Part shown: piece by piece, positions 37,583 to 48,594 of the stretch | How positions within the stretch are numbered: the stretch's first letter is position 1 | Layout of the letters: the number at the start of each line of letters is the position of its first letter | Assembly: GCA_963693315.1 (NCBI GenBank) | Contig: OY856186.1 | Location: forward strand, 287,820,930 to 287,884,929 | Length of the DNA stretch: 64,000 nucleotides | Direction: 5' to 3' | DNA from: Diogma glabrata | Lineage: Eukaryota > Arthropoda > Insecta > Diptera > Cylindrotomidae | Position numbers and translations under genes: made by a program | Notes under the pieces: generated by a model | Seen by the model: the letters and a program-made list of their open reading frames with translations, nothing else | Told to the model about the DNA's origin: nothing | The model's database searches: none

Positions 37583-40438
37583 ATGGCAAAATTATCTATC
37601 AGCTATGCGAACATAAGAGGATTGAATATAAACCTTAATTCAGTCCATCTTTTTCTTGAAACTATGAAACCTGATATTTTGTTTTTAACGGAAATGATTA
37701 TCAGTGCGCGTGCTGTGACCTTAGATAAAAACAGATACCTTTGTCCCAATTATGAACTTGAATCCTCTTTCTACATTAAGCATGGAGTTTGTGCTTATAT
37801 TAGGGATACTATACCATATGTGAGATTAAATAAATTTGAATTAAATGCAAAATTTCACAATATGGTGTCACTAAGCCCAAGTCAAACGCTGTTTCTCTTT
37901 GGACTTTACCGTTCACCTAATTCACCTGAGAACTCTAATTTATTTCATGACTTATCTGAGAAGATAGATAGGTTGGTTGAGTATCCTAATGCAAAGTTTA
38001 TAGTTCTTGGAGATTTTAATGTCCACAATAAAGAATGGCTTACACACAGCTCTAAAACTGACGAGGTTGGTAGACAGGCTGAGTTGTTTGCTCTTTATCA
38101 CAATTTTACTCAAATAATAGACCTGCCAACCAGAGTTCCTGACATTCCTGGTCAAAGTAGTAATTTACTTGATTTATTTTTGACAAACGATCCATATCTG
38201 GTTCAATTTAAAATATCAGAACCATTGGGTGGTTCAGATCATAATTTGATCTCCACACAACTAAATATACAAATTCCAAAACAATTTAAAGCGAATCCTC
38301 GCAATGTTTGGGATTACAAAGCTGCGGATTGGCAAGGACTTAAAAGTTTTTTTAGATGTTTTCCTTGGAAACGCTATTGCCTTACCGGCCAAGACCCAGA
38401 CATAGCTGCATCAAATTTTTCTGAAACTGTAATTGATGGTTTGCACAGATTTATTCCTAATAAATTGATCATTCCGAAAACTGATCTATGGTTTTCTAGT
38501 AAATGCAAAAAAGCTATAAAAGTTAAAAAAAAGGCTTTTCGAAAGTTTAATCAAAACAAAACCGATGAAAACCTTAGACAGTACCGTAAAGAGAGAAATT
38601 TATGTCGTAACTTAATAGATGAAGAGAAACATCTATTTAATAGGAAAAAAGCATCTAAATTCGCAGAACATCCGACTGGTTCACGTAATTTCTATAAAGC
38701 CGCAAAGGCTGTCCAAACCAACTTTTGTAAATCTTCCCTACCGCCTCTTGTTAATAGAGATGTCCCTATCGTTGATCCAAAAGAGAAAGCTAATTTGCTT
38801 GGGCATTATTTCTCTTTAAATTCTACTTTAAAAGAACCTAATTTCCAACCTTAACCTATTTCTAAAGTTTCTTATAAAATGAGGCGCATAATTTTTCGGA
38901 AAAACATTGTTCGAAAAATGCTTTTAAAAATCAATACTAACAAGGCAACAGGCCCTGATTTTATTCCTCCGATTATACTTAAAACATTTGCTAGGGAGCT
39001 AGCACCAATCCTCACTAAAATCTTCTATTTGTCATATAAGAAAGGAATTTTTCCTGAAATTTGGAAAATGGCTAGTGTACAGCCAGTTTCAAAAAAAGGC
39101 AGCAAGACTGATCCTACGAATTACAGACCCATTTCAATTTTATCGGTAGTTGCTAAAATTTTTGAGAAATATGTCAATTTTAATTTAATGAGCTTCTTAG
39201 AGTCTTCCAAATTAATTAATGAGAGACAATATGGATTTCGAAAAGGAAGAGCGACGGGAGATTTGCTGTCTTTTGTCACTCATATCTGGAACAAGTCGCT
39301 TGAAAACTTTGGAGAAACATTCGGTGTTGCTCTTGATATTTCCAAGGCGTTTGACAAAGTTTGGCATAACAACCTAATATGCAAATTGAGATCCTATGGT
39401 TTAGACGAGCAGCTTATATCTTGGACACAGAGCTTTATATCTGATCGAAAATTTCGGGTCAATGTTGACGGTGTATCATCGAATACTTTTTCAACTAATG
39501 CAGGAGTTCCTCAAGGTTCCGCTTTGTCACCAACTCTTTTTCTTATCTATATTAATGATTTGTTGGACTCAACGGTTCATCCTATACATAGTTTTGCTGA
39601 TGATAGCACGCTTCATGCGTCTCATGAAGCACCTAAATTATATACACCCTTAGCGCTTAGTGAGTGTAGGTCAAAATTGATAGGTTCCCTTAACACTGAT
39701 CTTAAAACAATTATGGATTGGGGTATTGCTAACAGTGTTGAATTCAATACAAGCAAAACACAGGTTTGTCATTTTTCTAGGATAACGACACCCAATTCTT
39801 TTCCATTAACGTTTGGCCCCAAAAATCTTTTAGAGAATGAGTCTGTCAGACTTCTAGGAGTTGAGATTGAAAATAATATGAAGTGGAATTCTCATGTTTT
39901 TAATCTGGCTAAGAATGCTGTTCAAAAGTTAGGATTTTTGGGGCGATGTCGTAAGTTTTTCGATAGCGAACAACTTCTTTTAGTTTATAAATCTTTTATA
40001 CGTCCCTGCATGGAATACTGTTCTCACATATGGGGTGGAGCTTACTTGAGTAGTCTCAACTGCCTTGATTCTGTACAGCGTAGAGCTATTAAACTCATTG
40101 GTAACCCAAGTCTTACTAACGGTCTTGATTCCTTGCAGCACAGAAGAAATGTTGCTGATTTGACTATATTTTATAAATATATTATGGATGAACGAGCTTC
40201 TGAAGAGATCAAATCGATTTTACCTAAATCAGCAAACCTTTCGCGTCACACCAGAGCAAACGTAGCAGCGCATCCCTTTACAGTTCAAATAATTAGGTGT
40301 AGAACTGTAGCCTTCCAGCGTGACTTTTTCAACAGAGTATCTCATCTTTGGAATGCCTTACCTTCCTGGGTTTTCCCTGATGAATTTAATCCTCAAGGCT
40401 TTAAAGTTAACGTTCATAAATTTCTCAGAGAATCTTAA
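37583..40438 (+). pseudogene. LINE endonuclease-reverse transcriptase ORF, one in-frame stop
   Basis: Codons 1-423 encode an APE-type endonuclease: SISYANIRGL, DILFLTEM, FIVLGDFNVHNKEW and LGGSDHNLI, followed by a basic linker. TAA at 38852-38854 ends this frame. The same phase continues through KATGPDFIPP, NYRPISILSVVAKIFEK, QYGFRKGRATGDLL, ALDISKAFDKVW, NAGVPQGSALSPTLF and the catalytic HSFADDSTLH, to the C-terminal LWNALPSW motif and TAA at 40438. All RT motifs are present, so a single nonsense codon is the only clear lesion. The product would nick DNA and copy LINE RNA in the nucleus. Family assignment between Jockey and CR1/L2 is uncertain. Confidence 0.9.
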
Positions 40439-40563
40439 TTTGCATTCCATTCTTATCCCTAGTTGGCATGGTATCTTAGGATATTCAGAGACGTTAATTT
40501 ATAATTTATTATAATTAACACTAAACATGCATAACTTTGAATAAAAAAAAAAAAAATCCATAG

Positions 40564-41472
40564 AGATAATGTTGATGATTTGCTAAATGCTTTCAATTTA
40601 TTTAATGATAGACTAAAGTTTACAATAGAATTTGAAAATCAAAATCAATTGCCATTTTTAGATTTATTAGTTATTCGAAATCCAGATGGTTCTTTAGTAA
40701 CCGATTGGTTTCCCAAACAAACTTGGTCTGGACGCTATCTAAATTTCAATTCTTGTCTCCTTTTCTCTTACAAGTTCAAATGTTAACAGAAAAAATTATG
40801 ATATTATCAGATAAAATTTTCCATTCAAAAAACTTTAATATATTAAAATCGACACTTAGCAAAAATGGCTATCCATGTTATTTAGTTACAAACATAATTA
40901 AAAACACAATTACTAAAATTTCTAATAATGCGGATCCTTTAGTTTTATCAACTCCTGGTTATTTAGATGGTGACACATTTAAATATATTTCCATTACTTA
41001 TGTTAAGTGTTTATTTGAAAAAATTCAAATTTTATTAAAACCTTATGATATAAAAATTGTTGGAAGAAGCGATATTAATTTTTGTAAATTGTTTTTCACT
41101 AAATTAAAAGACAAAGTTCCTCTTGGTAAACAGTCCGAGTTAGTTTATAAAATTTTTTGTGAATGTGATTCTTTTTATATTGGACAAACTAAGCAATGGC
41201 TTGAAAAACGAGTATATCACCATTCGAATGGTGCAAGGCATGTCAATCCAGAAATTAATTTGGTTTATAAAAATAGTGCTCTTCCACATCATTTATACAA
41301 TATGAATCATAAAATCAACTATGAAAATATTAAAATTTTAGCCAGGGAATCAAATTTGCAAAAACGAAAAATTCTTGACATGATTTACATTAAAAAGAAT
41401 CCTAATTGCTTAAACAAACAGAATGTTTCGATGTTATATACAAATTCTTATAATAATATTATAAACAATTGA
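40564..41472 (+). pseudogene. Penelope-like element RT end and GIY-YIG endonuclease
   Basis: This continues the RT interrupted upstream: LLNAFNLFNDRLKFTIEFEN, LPFLDLLV, then TWSGRYLNFNS. A frameshift near 40740-40780 moves into the frame that carries the C-terminal domain. There, LVYKIFCECDSFYIGQTKQW and LEKRVYHH form the GIY-YIG nuclease motif with the Cys pair typical of Penelope-like elements. The end is YIKKNPNCLNKQNVS and a stop. GIY-YIG cleaves target DNA for insertion in this class. Confidence 0.9.
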
Positions 41473-41940
41473 TATTTTTTGCATTGAATTATTTATTTTG
41501 TGTTAATAAATTTAAAAAATATTTTTAAAAATTTTAGTTAAAGGTTTTTTTTATAATATTGTTGACAATTCAACTCACTAAATAAAGTTTCGATAAGGTC
41601 CAATAAAAACGCTTCATTTACTATTTTTTAACAAATCAAAACGAACTGTATCGATTATTTTTCTCTGGTGGGAAGGAACAGCGAATATTTTCGAATATTT
41701 TCGGCCTACTTAATATATTAATTTAAAACAAAAATTCACATACAAAATTATGTGAAAATGCAATTTGCAAATAGTAAAAATGTCCGTTTTCATTCATAAA
41801 TGATTGCATGTTTATGTTTATTTGTCAAAAATAAATTACAAATTTATAACATTTATGCGCCTACTAAGATGAAATAATATTTTATTATGTTGTATGAAAT
41901 AATGTTACTATTTCTGTTCGTTAAATTGTCTGCTAAATAC

Positions 41941-42091
41941 AACTCGTCACCAAATTGTTAGTCGATTATTTTTCAACATTACCACCCATGTCATTTGAGG
42001 TTAAAAATTTCCCTCGTGCGCTCGGGACCTCAAATGACATTCCCAATAATGATTATGAAAAATAATCGACTATTATTTGACGACTCGTGAT
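41941..42091. repeat. ~150-bp foldback repeat
   Basis: Arms begin ACTCGTCACCAAATTGTTAG and AGTCGATTATTTTTCA, then CATGTCATTTGAGGT. They return inverted as ACCTCAAATGACAT and TGAAAAATAATCGACTA, ending TTTGACGACTCGTGA. The loop is GTGCGCTCG-rich. It is an isolated hairpin element next to the Penelope-like element end. Confidence 0.75.
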
Positions 42092-42203
42092 ATTATATAT
42101 GAATATTTTACATCAGGGTATGAATTATAGTTTTTTGAATTTAGTAACCATTCAACAAACAAATTTTATTATTTTTTGAATATTAAAATTATATTCTTTG
42201 TAG

Positions 42204-42815
42204 TTTCAAGTTATTTGACAATTATTATTAAAATGATATTTATCCAATCAATAGATCAATTTTTCCAATGGATATATTTTATTTTATTTGAATATTTCGA
42301 CCCTTATTTGGGATATAATATCAACCCGGTATATGCTCAGTTGTTGCAGCATATGAAATAATATACAGGTTATAATAATTCGAATGTCATACACAATTTA
42401 CCTGTGATGATCTATAGGACATCTATATTTCGACTTACATTACCATTTCGTTTTAATTAATATAGTTTTAGTCATGAATCAAACCAAGTCAATTTTTATT
42501 GTACTTATTTTAATTATTTTACCGACCAGACAATTTTTAATTTAATTTAGTTTATTTTACTTTTTCTGTTTTAATTAGAATTTCCTATCATCCTCTGTTA
42601 GTTGTACTTTTACTTTGTTATATGTTGTTGATGTGGTAAATTGTTTAATTATTATTGTTAGCTTATTTTAATTTTAATTGTTTTTATTGTAGTGCTGAGG
42701 AGGACCCCAAATAAGGGTCGAAATATTCAAATAAAATAAAATATATTCATTTGAAAAATTGATCTATTGATTGGATAAATATTATTTTAATAATAATTGT
42801 CAAATAACCTGAAAT
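42204..42815. repeat. Inverted terminal-type repeats of the Penelope-like element
   Basis: About 110-bp arms (42204-42312 and roughly 42700-42815) are inverse copies: AAGTTATTTGACAATTATTA, TATCCAATCAATAGATCAAT, AATATTTCGACCCTTATTTG. The right arm begins GGACCCCAAATAAGGGTCGA, a small stem like those at Penelope 3' ends. A spacer of about 390 bp separates the arms. The 61-residue frame at 42176 is a translation of the left arm. Confidence 0.65.
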
Positions 42816-43068
42816 TATAAAACGGATCACAAGAATTTAATGTTACTCATTTCATTATATTCTGGAAAACTTATAAATTCTTTGTAGTGTTTTTTGTTTT
42901 TGTATATATAATTTTTTCTTCAACGAATGTTGTTGATGTGGTTTGTTAGTTTAAAAAAAATTTTTAAAATTTTTTTGAAAATGGCAAAGGATGTTTGCTG
43001 AAACGTAAAATATACATTTTAATTTAAAATAATTAATTTGTTTTTAATAGGCTCTATTCCCAATATAT

Positions 43069-43715
43069 TGTTACGTTTTTCCAACCTTACTTCGAATTGG
43101 CCTAACCCACAATTCGAAAACGCAATTCCCAATCTCTTCCGAGTTCGATCACTGATTAGTTAGCAAACACCAGGTTTTATTAAGTATTCAACACCTTAAT
43201 TGTTTCACAACAACAGGAAAACAATACAGCAAACAATATTCCTAACTAGAATATTCTTTCAACAGCTTCAGAAGCTCCAACGGTTTATTGTAGAAATTTC
43301 CAGTACACCACGTTCAAAATAATACACAAAATATTTCTACTCAATAACACTTATAACTTTATTACACTTATAACTTTACACAAAAACTAATTTAAAGATC
43401 ACTTTTATAATTTTCACTTTACTATCGCAGGTTTAAAATAAACTAATTAAAAACTACAAGAAACAATTTCCTTATATACATTCTGCTTAATCTCTAGAAA
43501 TTTCGCGGTCACTTTTTAGAAACCTTGAGAAAGTATTAGAATATTCGATTATTTTACGTTATGTTGATTTGATTCATAAAATCGTTTATGTTGACCCTAT
43601 TTCTAAGAAGAGACAACAACAACAATATTCATTTCATTCACTTTCTGTTGTGTTTTGTTGATTTTATTTTCCTGGAAGTGACCGTAATCGTCTAGATCTT
43701 TCTGTACTCGTAACA
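43069..43715 (-). repeat. 3' LTR of the gag-protease element
   Basis: It starts TGTTACGTTTTTCCAACCTT and ends CTCGTAACA on the plus strand. It differs from the other LTR at roughly ten positions over 647 bp by eye, about 98% identity, suggesting a fairly recent insertion. Confidence 0.9.
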
Positions 43716-43752
43716 TTACCCTCCACTTAAGCCTGTTCGTCCCGAACAGGAT

Positions 43753-45837
43753 CTAGATCTCTCCTCCAATTGTTGAATCCAAACATTTTTTTTTCTTTTT
43801 TTTTCTATTGCCCAGGCGGTTTAGAATTGCTTCTGGTCCCTTTCTAAGTCCTTGGCCATTACTTTGTTCTATGTCCGCCCACCGTGATAAGTATGGATTC
43901 TCATTATCTCTAAAGTCCTCCTTATCTTTTCCCTTTGAGTGTTTCACATTGCCATGTCTCCGAACCATTCTCATTTTAAGCTGCGATTCGTCCCCGTTTG
44001 CAGCTATTTGAACCACCTCTTTTACATCGCTCACTTCGTTATGGGCTTGGACCTGTTTCCTTTTTAACTTTCGGCGTTTGTTTAATCGTCTGCGTCGGTT
44101 GACGTTTCTTTCCCTCATCTGTTTGGATGGTGCTGGATTTTCCTCTGCACTGCGTAGTTCCTCATCGCTACCAATAACTGTTGGCTCTGCCTCATTCACA
44201 AGTAGTGGCATCTCAACATTATTAACCTTTAGGATTCCACATCCAAAATCGAAGACTAATCCCTTCGCCTTCATGAAGTCCATCCCCAAAATGACTTCAT
44301 CCATAATGTCAGCCACTAGCACCTCTTGTTGATAGCAGTTATTTCCCAATTTTATTTCAGCGATTCTTTTACCTTCTATTTCAGCGCATTCTCCAGTTAC
44401 TGTTTGGAGTTTCAATCCATCTGATGGTTCCAAAACGCCGTCAATTAAACCTTTGCGAACGAATGTTCGAGCTGAACCTGTATCCAGTGTCATGAAGCAA
44501 CCTTTACCTTCAAGTTGTCCGTTGATACCCAAGCTTCCACCATTTACCGCAATTCTTGAAATTGGAATGTAGGCTGCATTCTCCTCACTTTTTGGCTTTA
44601 CAGTTGCACCTTCAACAGACTTCCGTTGAATAGGAGACGAAGATCTATCACGCTTCCTGTTCCAGCAGTCCTGTGAGATATGGCCCGATTTCCTACATAT
44701 CCAACACAGGAGTTTTCTAGTGCTGTTTCTGAACCCTACGTGCTCCATTTCTTCGGCTCCTCTGTTCTTCACAGAAGACGACAATCTGTCTGCTTCCCCG
44801 TTTTTCTTGCACTCCCGTGCCATGCGACCCTCTTCATCACATACCCAGCATCTGATGTCGCTTCTATCTCTGTGTGCCAAAACTTTCCCTTTGATGTTCC
44901 CGTCTGCATTCCTTTTTCTGCATCCACCAGATGGCATACACATCCTCTGTACCATCTCATATTGCATTGCGTATGCGACAGTTTCATGGAAAGTCGCCTT
45001 AGGTGTAGTCATTACTTTGATCCTGGTTTCTGGATCTCGGATACCATCAATGAAGGCCTCGATCTTCATTTTCTCCATGAAATATGGTGGTGTATTTGAG
45101 TGTGCTAAATGAACAAGCCGCTCTACAGCCGAGGAATAATCCTGTAGAGATTCAACATTTCGTTGCAAGCGACCTTTTAGCTCAATCCTGTATAATTCCT
45201 TTTTATGGTCGCTGCCATATTTACGTTCCAATGCATTCATCACTTCAGCGTAACTTTTGCGATCGTTTTCTGGTACTGCCTGTAATGCTTCAGCTGCTTC
45301 CCCTTTAAGTGCAACTATCAATGCAGCAAGACGATTTTCGGCGTTCCAAACATTTTGATCTGCTGCAGTCTCGAACTGGAACTTGAAGATGCCGAAAGAT
45401 GTGGTACCGTCGTACGATGGTGGCTTTAGTTTAATATTTGCTACTTGGTGTACCACATGTGAAGAACCCTTAACTGTTTCAACATCTTGTAACCTCTTCT
45501 CAAAATCGTCAACTTTAGTTACGACCTTATTCAAATCACGCTCAAATTCCTGCATTTCTGTTTGAATTTTCTCGACTTTAACATCGAATGCCGTTGACAT
45601 TTGTAGAAGTTTCTCGTCCAAGTGTTGATTTATGCTAATATTCAACTCATTTATTTGCTGGTTTATCTCATTTTTATTTTCAGCCAATGTTGTAGTTATT
45701 TCTTCTTTGGTAGCAGCCATTTGTTGATTGATGTTGCTGCTTTGTTGATCAAATTTTTGATTCAGTTCATCTTTATTGGCAACCATATTAGCATTCATCT
45801 GATGCATGTTCAAATTCATTTGTTGCATCATAGCCAT
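43753..45837 (-). CDS. Gag-protease polyprotein (694 residues), Ty3/gypsy
   Basis: The N-terminal ~130 residues are a Gln/Asn-rich coiled coil (MNLNMHQMNANMVANKDEL...). Next is the capsid region (KPPSYDGTTSFGIFKFQFET). Two zinc knuckles follow: CWVCDEEGRMAREC, in which the expected His is Arg, and CWICRKSGHISQDC, which is intact. The aspartic protease has FMTLDTGSARTFV and VILGMDFMKAKG. The tail is Arg/Lys-rich. The true gag probably starts further upstream at the SAP-like segment (46095), separated by one in-frame TAG. With RT and integrase gone, the product can only package or process particles and would need help in trans. Confidence 0.9.
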   Translation of the reverse strand: MAMMQQMNLNMHQMNANMVANKDELNQKFDQQSSNINQQMAATKEEITTTLAENKNEINQQINELNISINQHLDEKLLQMSTAFDVKVEKIQTEMQEFERDLNKVVTKVDDFEKRLQDVETVKGSSHVVHQVANIKLKPPSYDGTTSFGIFKFQFETAADQNVWNAENRLAALIVALKGEAAEALQAVPENDRKSYAEVMNALERKYGSDHKKELYRIELKGRLQRNVESLQDYSSAVERLVHLAHSNTPPYFMEKMKIEAFIDGIRDPETRIKVMTTPKATFHETVAYAMQYEMVQRMCMPSGGCRKRNADGNIKGKVLAHRDRSDIRCWVCDEEGRMARECKKNGEADRLSSSVKNRGAEEMEHVGFRNSTRKLLCWICRKSGHISQDCWNRKRDRSSSPIQRKSVEGATVKPKSEENAAYIPISRIAVNGGSLGINGQLEGKGCFMTLDTGSARTFVRKGLIDGVLEPSDGLKLQTVTGECAEIEGKRIAEIKLGNNCYQQEVLVADIMDEVILGMDFMKAKGLVFDFGCGILKVNNVEMPLLVNEAEPTVIGSDEELRSAEENPAPSKQMRERNVNRRRRLNKRRKLKRKQVQAHNEVSDVKEVVQIAANGDESQLKMRMVRRHGNVKHSKGKDKEDFRDNENPYLSRWADIEQSNGQGLRKGPEAILNRLGNRKKKKKKCLDSTIGGEI

Positions 45838-45903
45838 TAACTGCGTAAAATCGCAGTTTCCAGATGGTAATGTTGTTGTTGTTTCTGCAACAAAACTTTT
45901 CTC

Positions 45904-46095
45904 CTAATCAGCTGCCACTAGATCATTATTTGGACTAATCACTCCAAACTGGTAACTTTCCACAACTACTCCACTAGCTTCCATAGCTTCTCGAAGCCGT
46001 ATCGTTAATTCAGTTTTGTTGCCGGTTGTTGCCAATCCACGTTGTTCTAGTTCTTTCTTTAACTCAAGAACCTTCAAATCACTTAATAAAACCAT
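45904..46095 (-). CDS. SAP-like N-terminal segment of gag
   Basis: 63 residues starting MVLLSDLKVLELKKELEQRG with TKTELTIRLREAM-type spacing form a SAP-like (helix-extended-helix) DNA-binding motif. The second LTR element has the same feature at its gag start. It ends at TAG (45904-45906), and the downstream gag frame is in the same phase after 23 codons. So this is either a readthrough arrangement or a nonsense mutation. Confidence 0.75.
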   Translation of the reverse strand: MVLLSDLKVLELKKELEQRGLATTGNKTELTIRLREAMEASGVVVESYQFGVISPNNDLVAAD

Positions 46096-46129
46096 TATTA
46101 AGAGCTAACTAATCCGCCGATGTCACCAA

Positions 46130-46775
46130 TGTTACGTTTTTCCAACCTTACTTCGAATTGGCCTAACTTACATTTCGAAAACGCAATTCCCAATCTCTTC
46201 CGAGTTCGATCACTGATTAGTTAGCAAACACCAGGTTTTATTAAGTATTCAACACCTTAATTGTTTCACAACAACAGGAAAACAATACAGCAAACAATAT
46301 TCCTAACTAGAATATTCTTTCAACAGCTTCAGAAACTCCAACGGTTTATTGTAGAAATTTCCAGTACACCACGTTCAAAATAATACACAAAATATTTCTA
46401 CTCAATAACACTTATAACTTTATTACACTTATAACTTTACCAAAAACTAATTTAAAGATCACTTTTATAATTTTCACTTTACTATCGCAGGTTTAAAATA
46501 AACTAATTAAAAACTACAAGAAACAATTTCCTTATATACATTCTGCTTAATCTCTAGAAATTTCGCGGTCACTTTTTAGAAACCTTGAGAAAATATTAGA
46601 ATATTCGATTATTTTACGTTATGTTGATTTGATTCATAAAATCGTTTATGTTGACCCTATTTCTAAGAGGAGACAACAACAACAATATTCATTTCATTCA
46701 CTTTCTGTTGTGTTTTGTTGATTTTATTTTCCTGGAAGTGACCGCAATCGTCTAGATCTTTCTGTAATCGTAACA
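46130..46775 (-). repeat. 5' LTR of the gag-protease element
   Basis: It starts TGTTACG and ends CGTAACA on the plus strand, followed by the ATAT duplication. It is nearly identical to the LTR at 43069-43715. Confidence 0.9.
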
Positions 46776-46825
46776 ATATTTATAATTAAATAAATATATA
46801 AGCCTACAATATACTATTATAATAA

Positions 46826-47150
46826 GAATAATAATCGAAGGGCAACTTCCCGATCCTTTTGATATAACAGCTGGTGTTCGACATGGTGATAACACTCAGC
46901 CCATACGCTTTTCAATTGGCTGCTTAATACGCGATAAGTAAAAGTGAAATCGAGACACAAAATTCCATCTTTAACAAATCTAGTCAAATTATAGGCTATG
47001 CATTTGATATTGCATTTTTTGGAAGTAGCCTTAGCGATTTCAAGGAAAATTTTGATCGACTTTGAAGAATCTAAACGACTTGACTTAACAACATCCAGGA
47101 ACATATCTGCCGGGAACCCAATACTATCGACTACGCAGAAGAAAAAGGAG
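46826..47150 (+). pseudogene. Non-LTR retrotransposon RT fragment
   Basis: Plus-strand frames give EGQLPDPFDITAGVRHGDN, then IGYAFDIAFFGSSLSDFKE. This corresponds to the GVRQGD and YADD region of a LINE RT, with the catalytic A-D-D now A-F-D. Stops follow within 30 codons. The family differs from the other LINEs in the window. Confidence 0.55.
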
Positions 47151-47639
47151 AAAAACTTTGTTTGTTATGTGATCAAAAAAGAAAATATTGTTTATGAAGT
47201 TTATGACTTTTATATAGTACTAAGGGGTAGCCCGCGGGCTCCATCCCTCCCCCCGAACGCAAATACGCTCTGCCTCTTTTCAGCCGGCTTTGACACAACA
47301 TCCATCTTAATCCAACCTCTTTTATTTTATTTTGTATGCGCCTTCTGTTTAACTGATTTTACAAAAATACATAGTAAGGTAGGTGTACTACAAATTTTTA
47401 TACGATATATATTTCGAATTGTTTCGTTAGGCAAGTTCAATCACAAATAGATGGAAATAATAATGAAAAGAAAATACTGAAATAGCTGCTTTTGTTTCTC
47501 CTTATTTTACTTACAGAAAATGAAACTATATGCAAAAACAATGATGTGCTAACAAGTGTTAGCACTACAACTGTCAAAAAAATAATTAGTTTTGCAATTT
47601 TTATTAATATGGAAACTATATAAGTTTGAATGAAATGGC

Positions 47640-47855
47640 TAAAAGACAATAGGAATAATTTAAAAAAACTACATTATTAATAAATTTAAATGCCGTAAAT
47701 GGAATTTCTATGAATGAAAATGAATAATTTTTATGTTATGTAAAAAAAATAATAAAAAAACAATAAAAATAAATACAGGGCCCGCGTTGGATCCGGGACC
47801 TTATACTCACAAGTCACAACCCTCTACATCGATAATGACAACGAAATTTTGTACT
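47640..47855 (-). repeat. SINE-like repeat with a tRNA-like head, copy 1
   Basis: On the minus strand, a tRNA-like segment (AAGGTCCCGGATCCAACGCG, resembling a B box and T arm) at about 47775-47845 precedes an A-rich body. The body (AAAAGACAATAGGAATAATT with AAATGCCGTAAATGG on the plus strand) recurs at 48600 and 48860. The tRNA fold is poor, so this is a retroposed relic rather than a tRNA gene. Confidence 0.4.
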
Positions 47856-47859
47856 GAGT

Positions 47860-48594
47860 ATTTTGAACTTCATTTTAATTAATTAATTTAAATTATTAAA
47901 TTTATAAAAATGTACATTACAACACAAACTGTTTTTTGCACCCAAAGTATCAAAAGTTTTTAACTTACATTCTTTTTAAAACTTGTCAAAAATCTATATA
48001 TTTCTTATTTGTTATATTTCTTCTATAGAACCATTTTCTTTTTCTGATTCCTGCCGCAATATATTTTTGATTAATTTAACTTGATTTAAGTAAAATTAAA
48101 TCTAATCCGTTTCAACCAATTAATTGTAATGAAGATTCAATCTTGTAATTAATAACCTTATAATAAGGTACCATTTACCAACTTTACTATTAAATGTATA
48201 AACTATACCTAAAAAAATGGAATATTCTATGAAACTTTCGATATTCTAACTTTTTTTCATTTATTCATATTACATATCTTGTAACTAATTGAAAATCAAA
48301 AAAAAATTTTAAATTATTATTCAATATTTCATTGAAAAAAATTTAATTCCATTCAAAAACAAACAAAAATATTTAGAAGATAGATATTCATTCCTTCTTA
48401 AAAATAATTTTAAAAAATGGTACAACAATCACCAACAGCAAATAGAAAAAAATGAAAAAAGAAAACAACTACAAAAATTATAAAAAACAGAATAGCCATG
48501 AAATATTTATTCTAAAAAACTGAAGAAAATATTGAGATGTCGTAAAAAAACCCTGAATGCATTCTAAATTTTACTTTGTATTGACGTCAAACTG
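47860..48594. other. AT-rich intergenic DNA
   Basis: No supported gene or element boundary was found. Confidence 0.5.

Larger units (their letters stand above)
35202..40555 (+). mobile_element. Jockey/CR1-type LINE inserted in the Penelope-like element
   Basis: The 3' end is a 13-A tail (40543-40555). ATCCATAGA occurs immediately after the tail (40556-40564) and again at 35193-35201, a 9-bp target duplication that fixes the left end. The LINE carries an endonuclease-RT ORF at 37583-40438 and a non-coding leader. The leader was later interrupted by a hAT-like element (35282-37148). No ORF1 is evident. Confidence 0.7.
43069..46775 (-). mobile_element. Ty3/gypsy LTR element, gag-protease only, TSD ATAT
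   Basis: Two LTRs of about 647 bp enclose a 2.4-kb interior on the minus strand. ATAT flanks both ends (43065-43068 and 46776-46779). Next to the 5' LTR the minus strand reads TTGGTGACATCGGCGGA, a tRNA primer-binding site pattern. Next to the 3' LTR is the purine tract AAGTGGAGGGTAA. RT, RNase H and integrase are absent. Out of frame just before the purine tract, the minus strand still encodes VRDEQA and a stop, the same pol terminus as the element at 52088 (VRDEQN). A deletion from protease to near the end of pol is the simplest reading. Confidence 0.9.

Noticed and set aside
42176..42361. 61-residue membrane-like frame
   Set aside because: It lies on one arm of the Penelope-like inverted repeat and is AT-rich by composition.
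44680..45840. Plus-strand frames of 60-139 residues
   Set aside because: Antisense to the gag-protease coding sequence, with no independent features.
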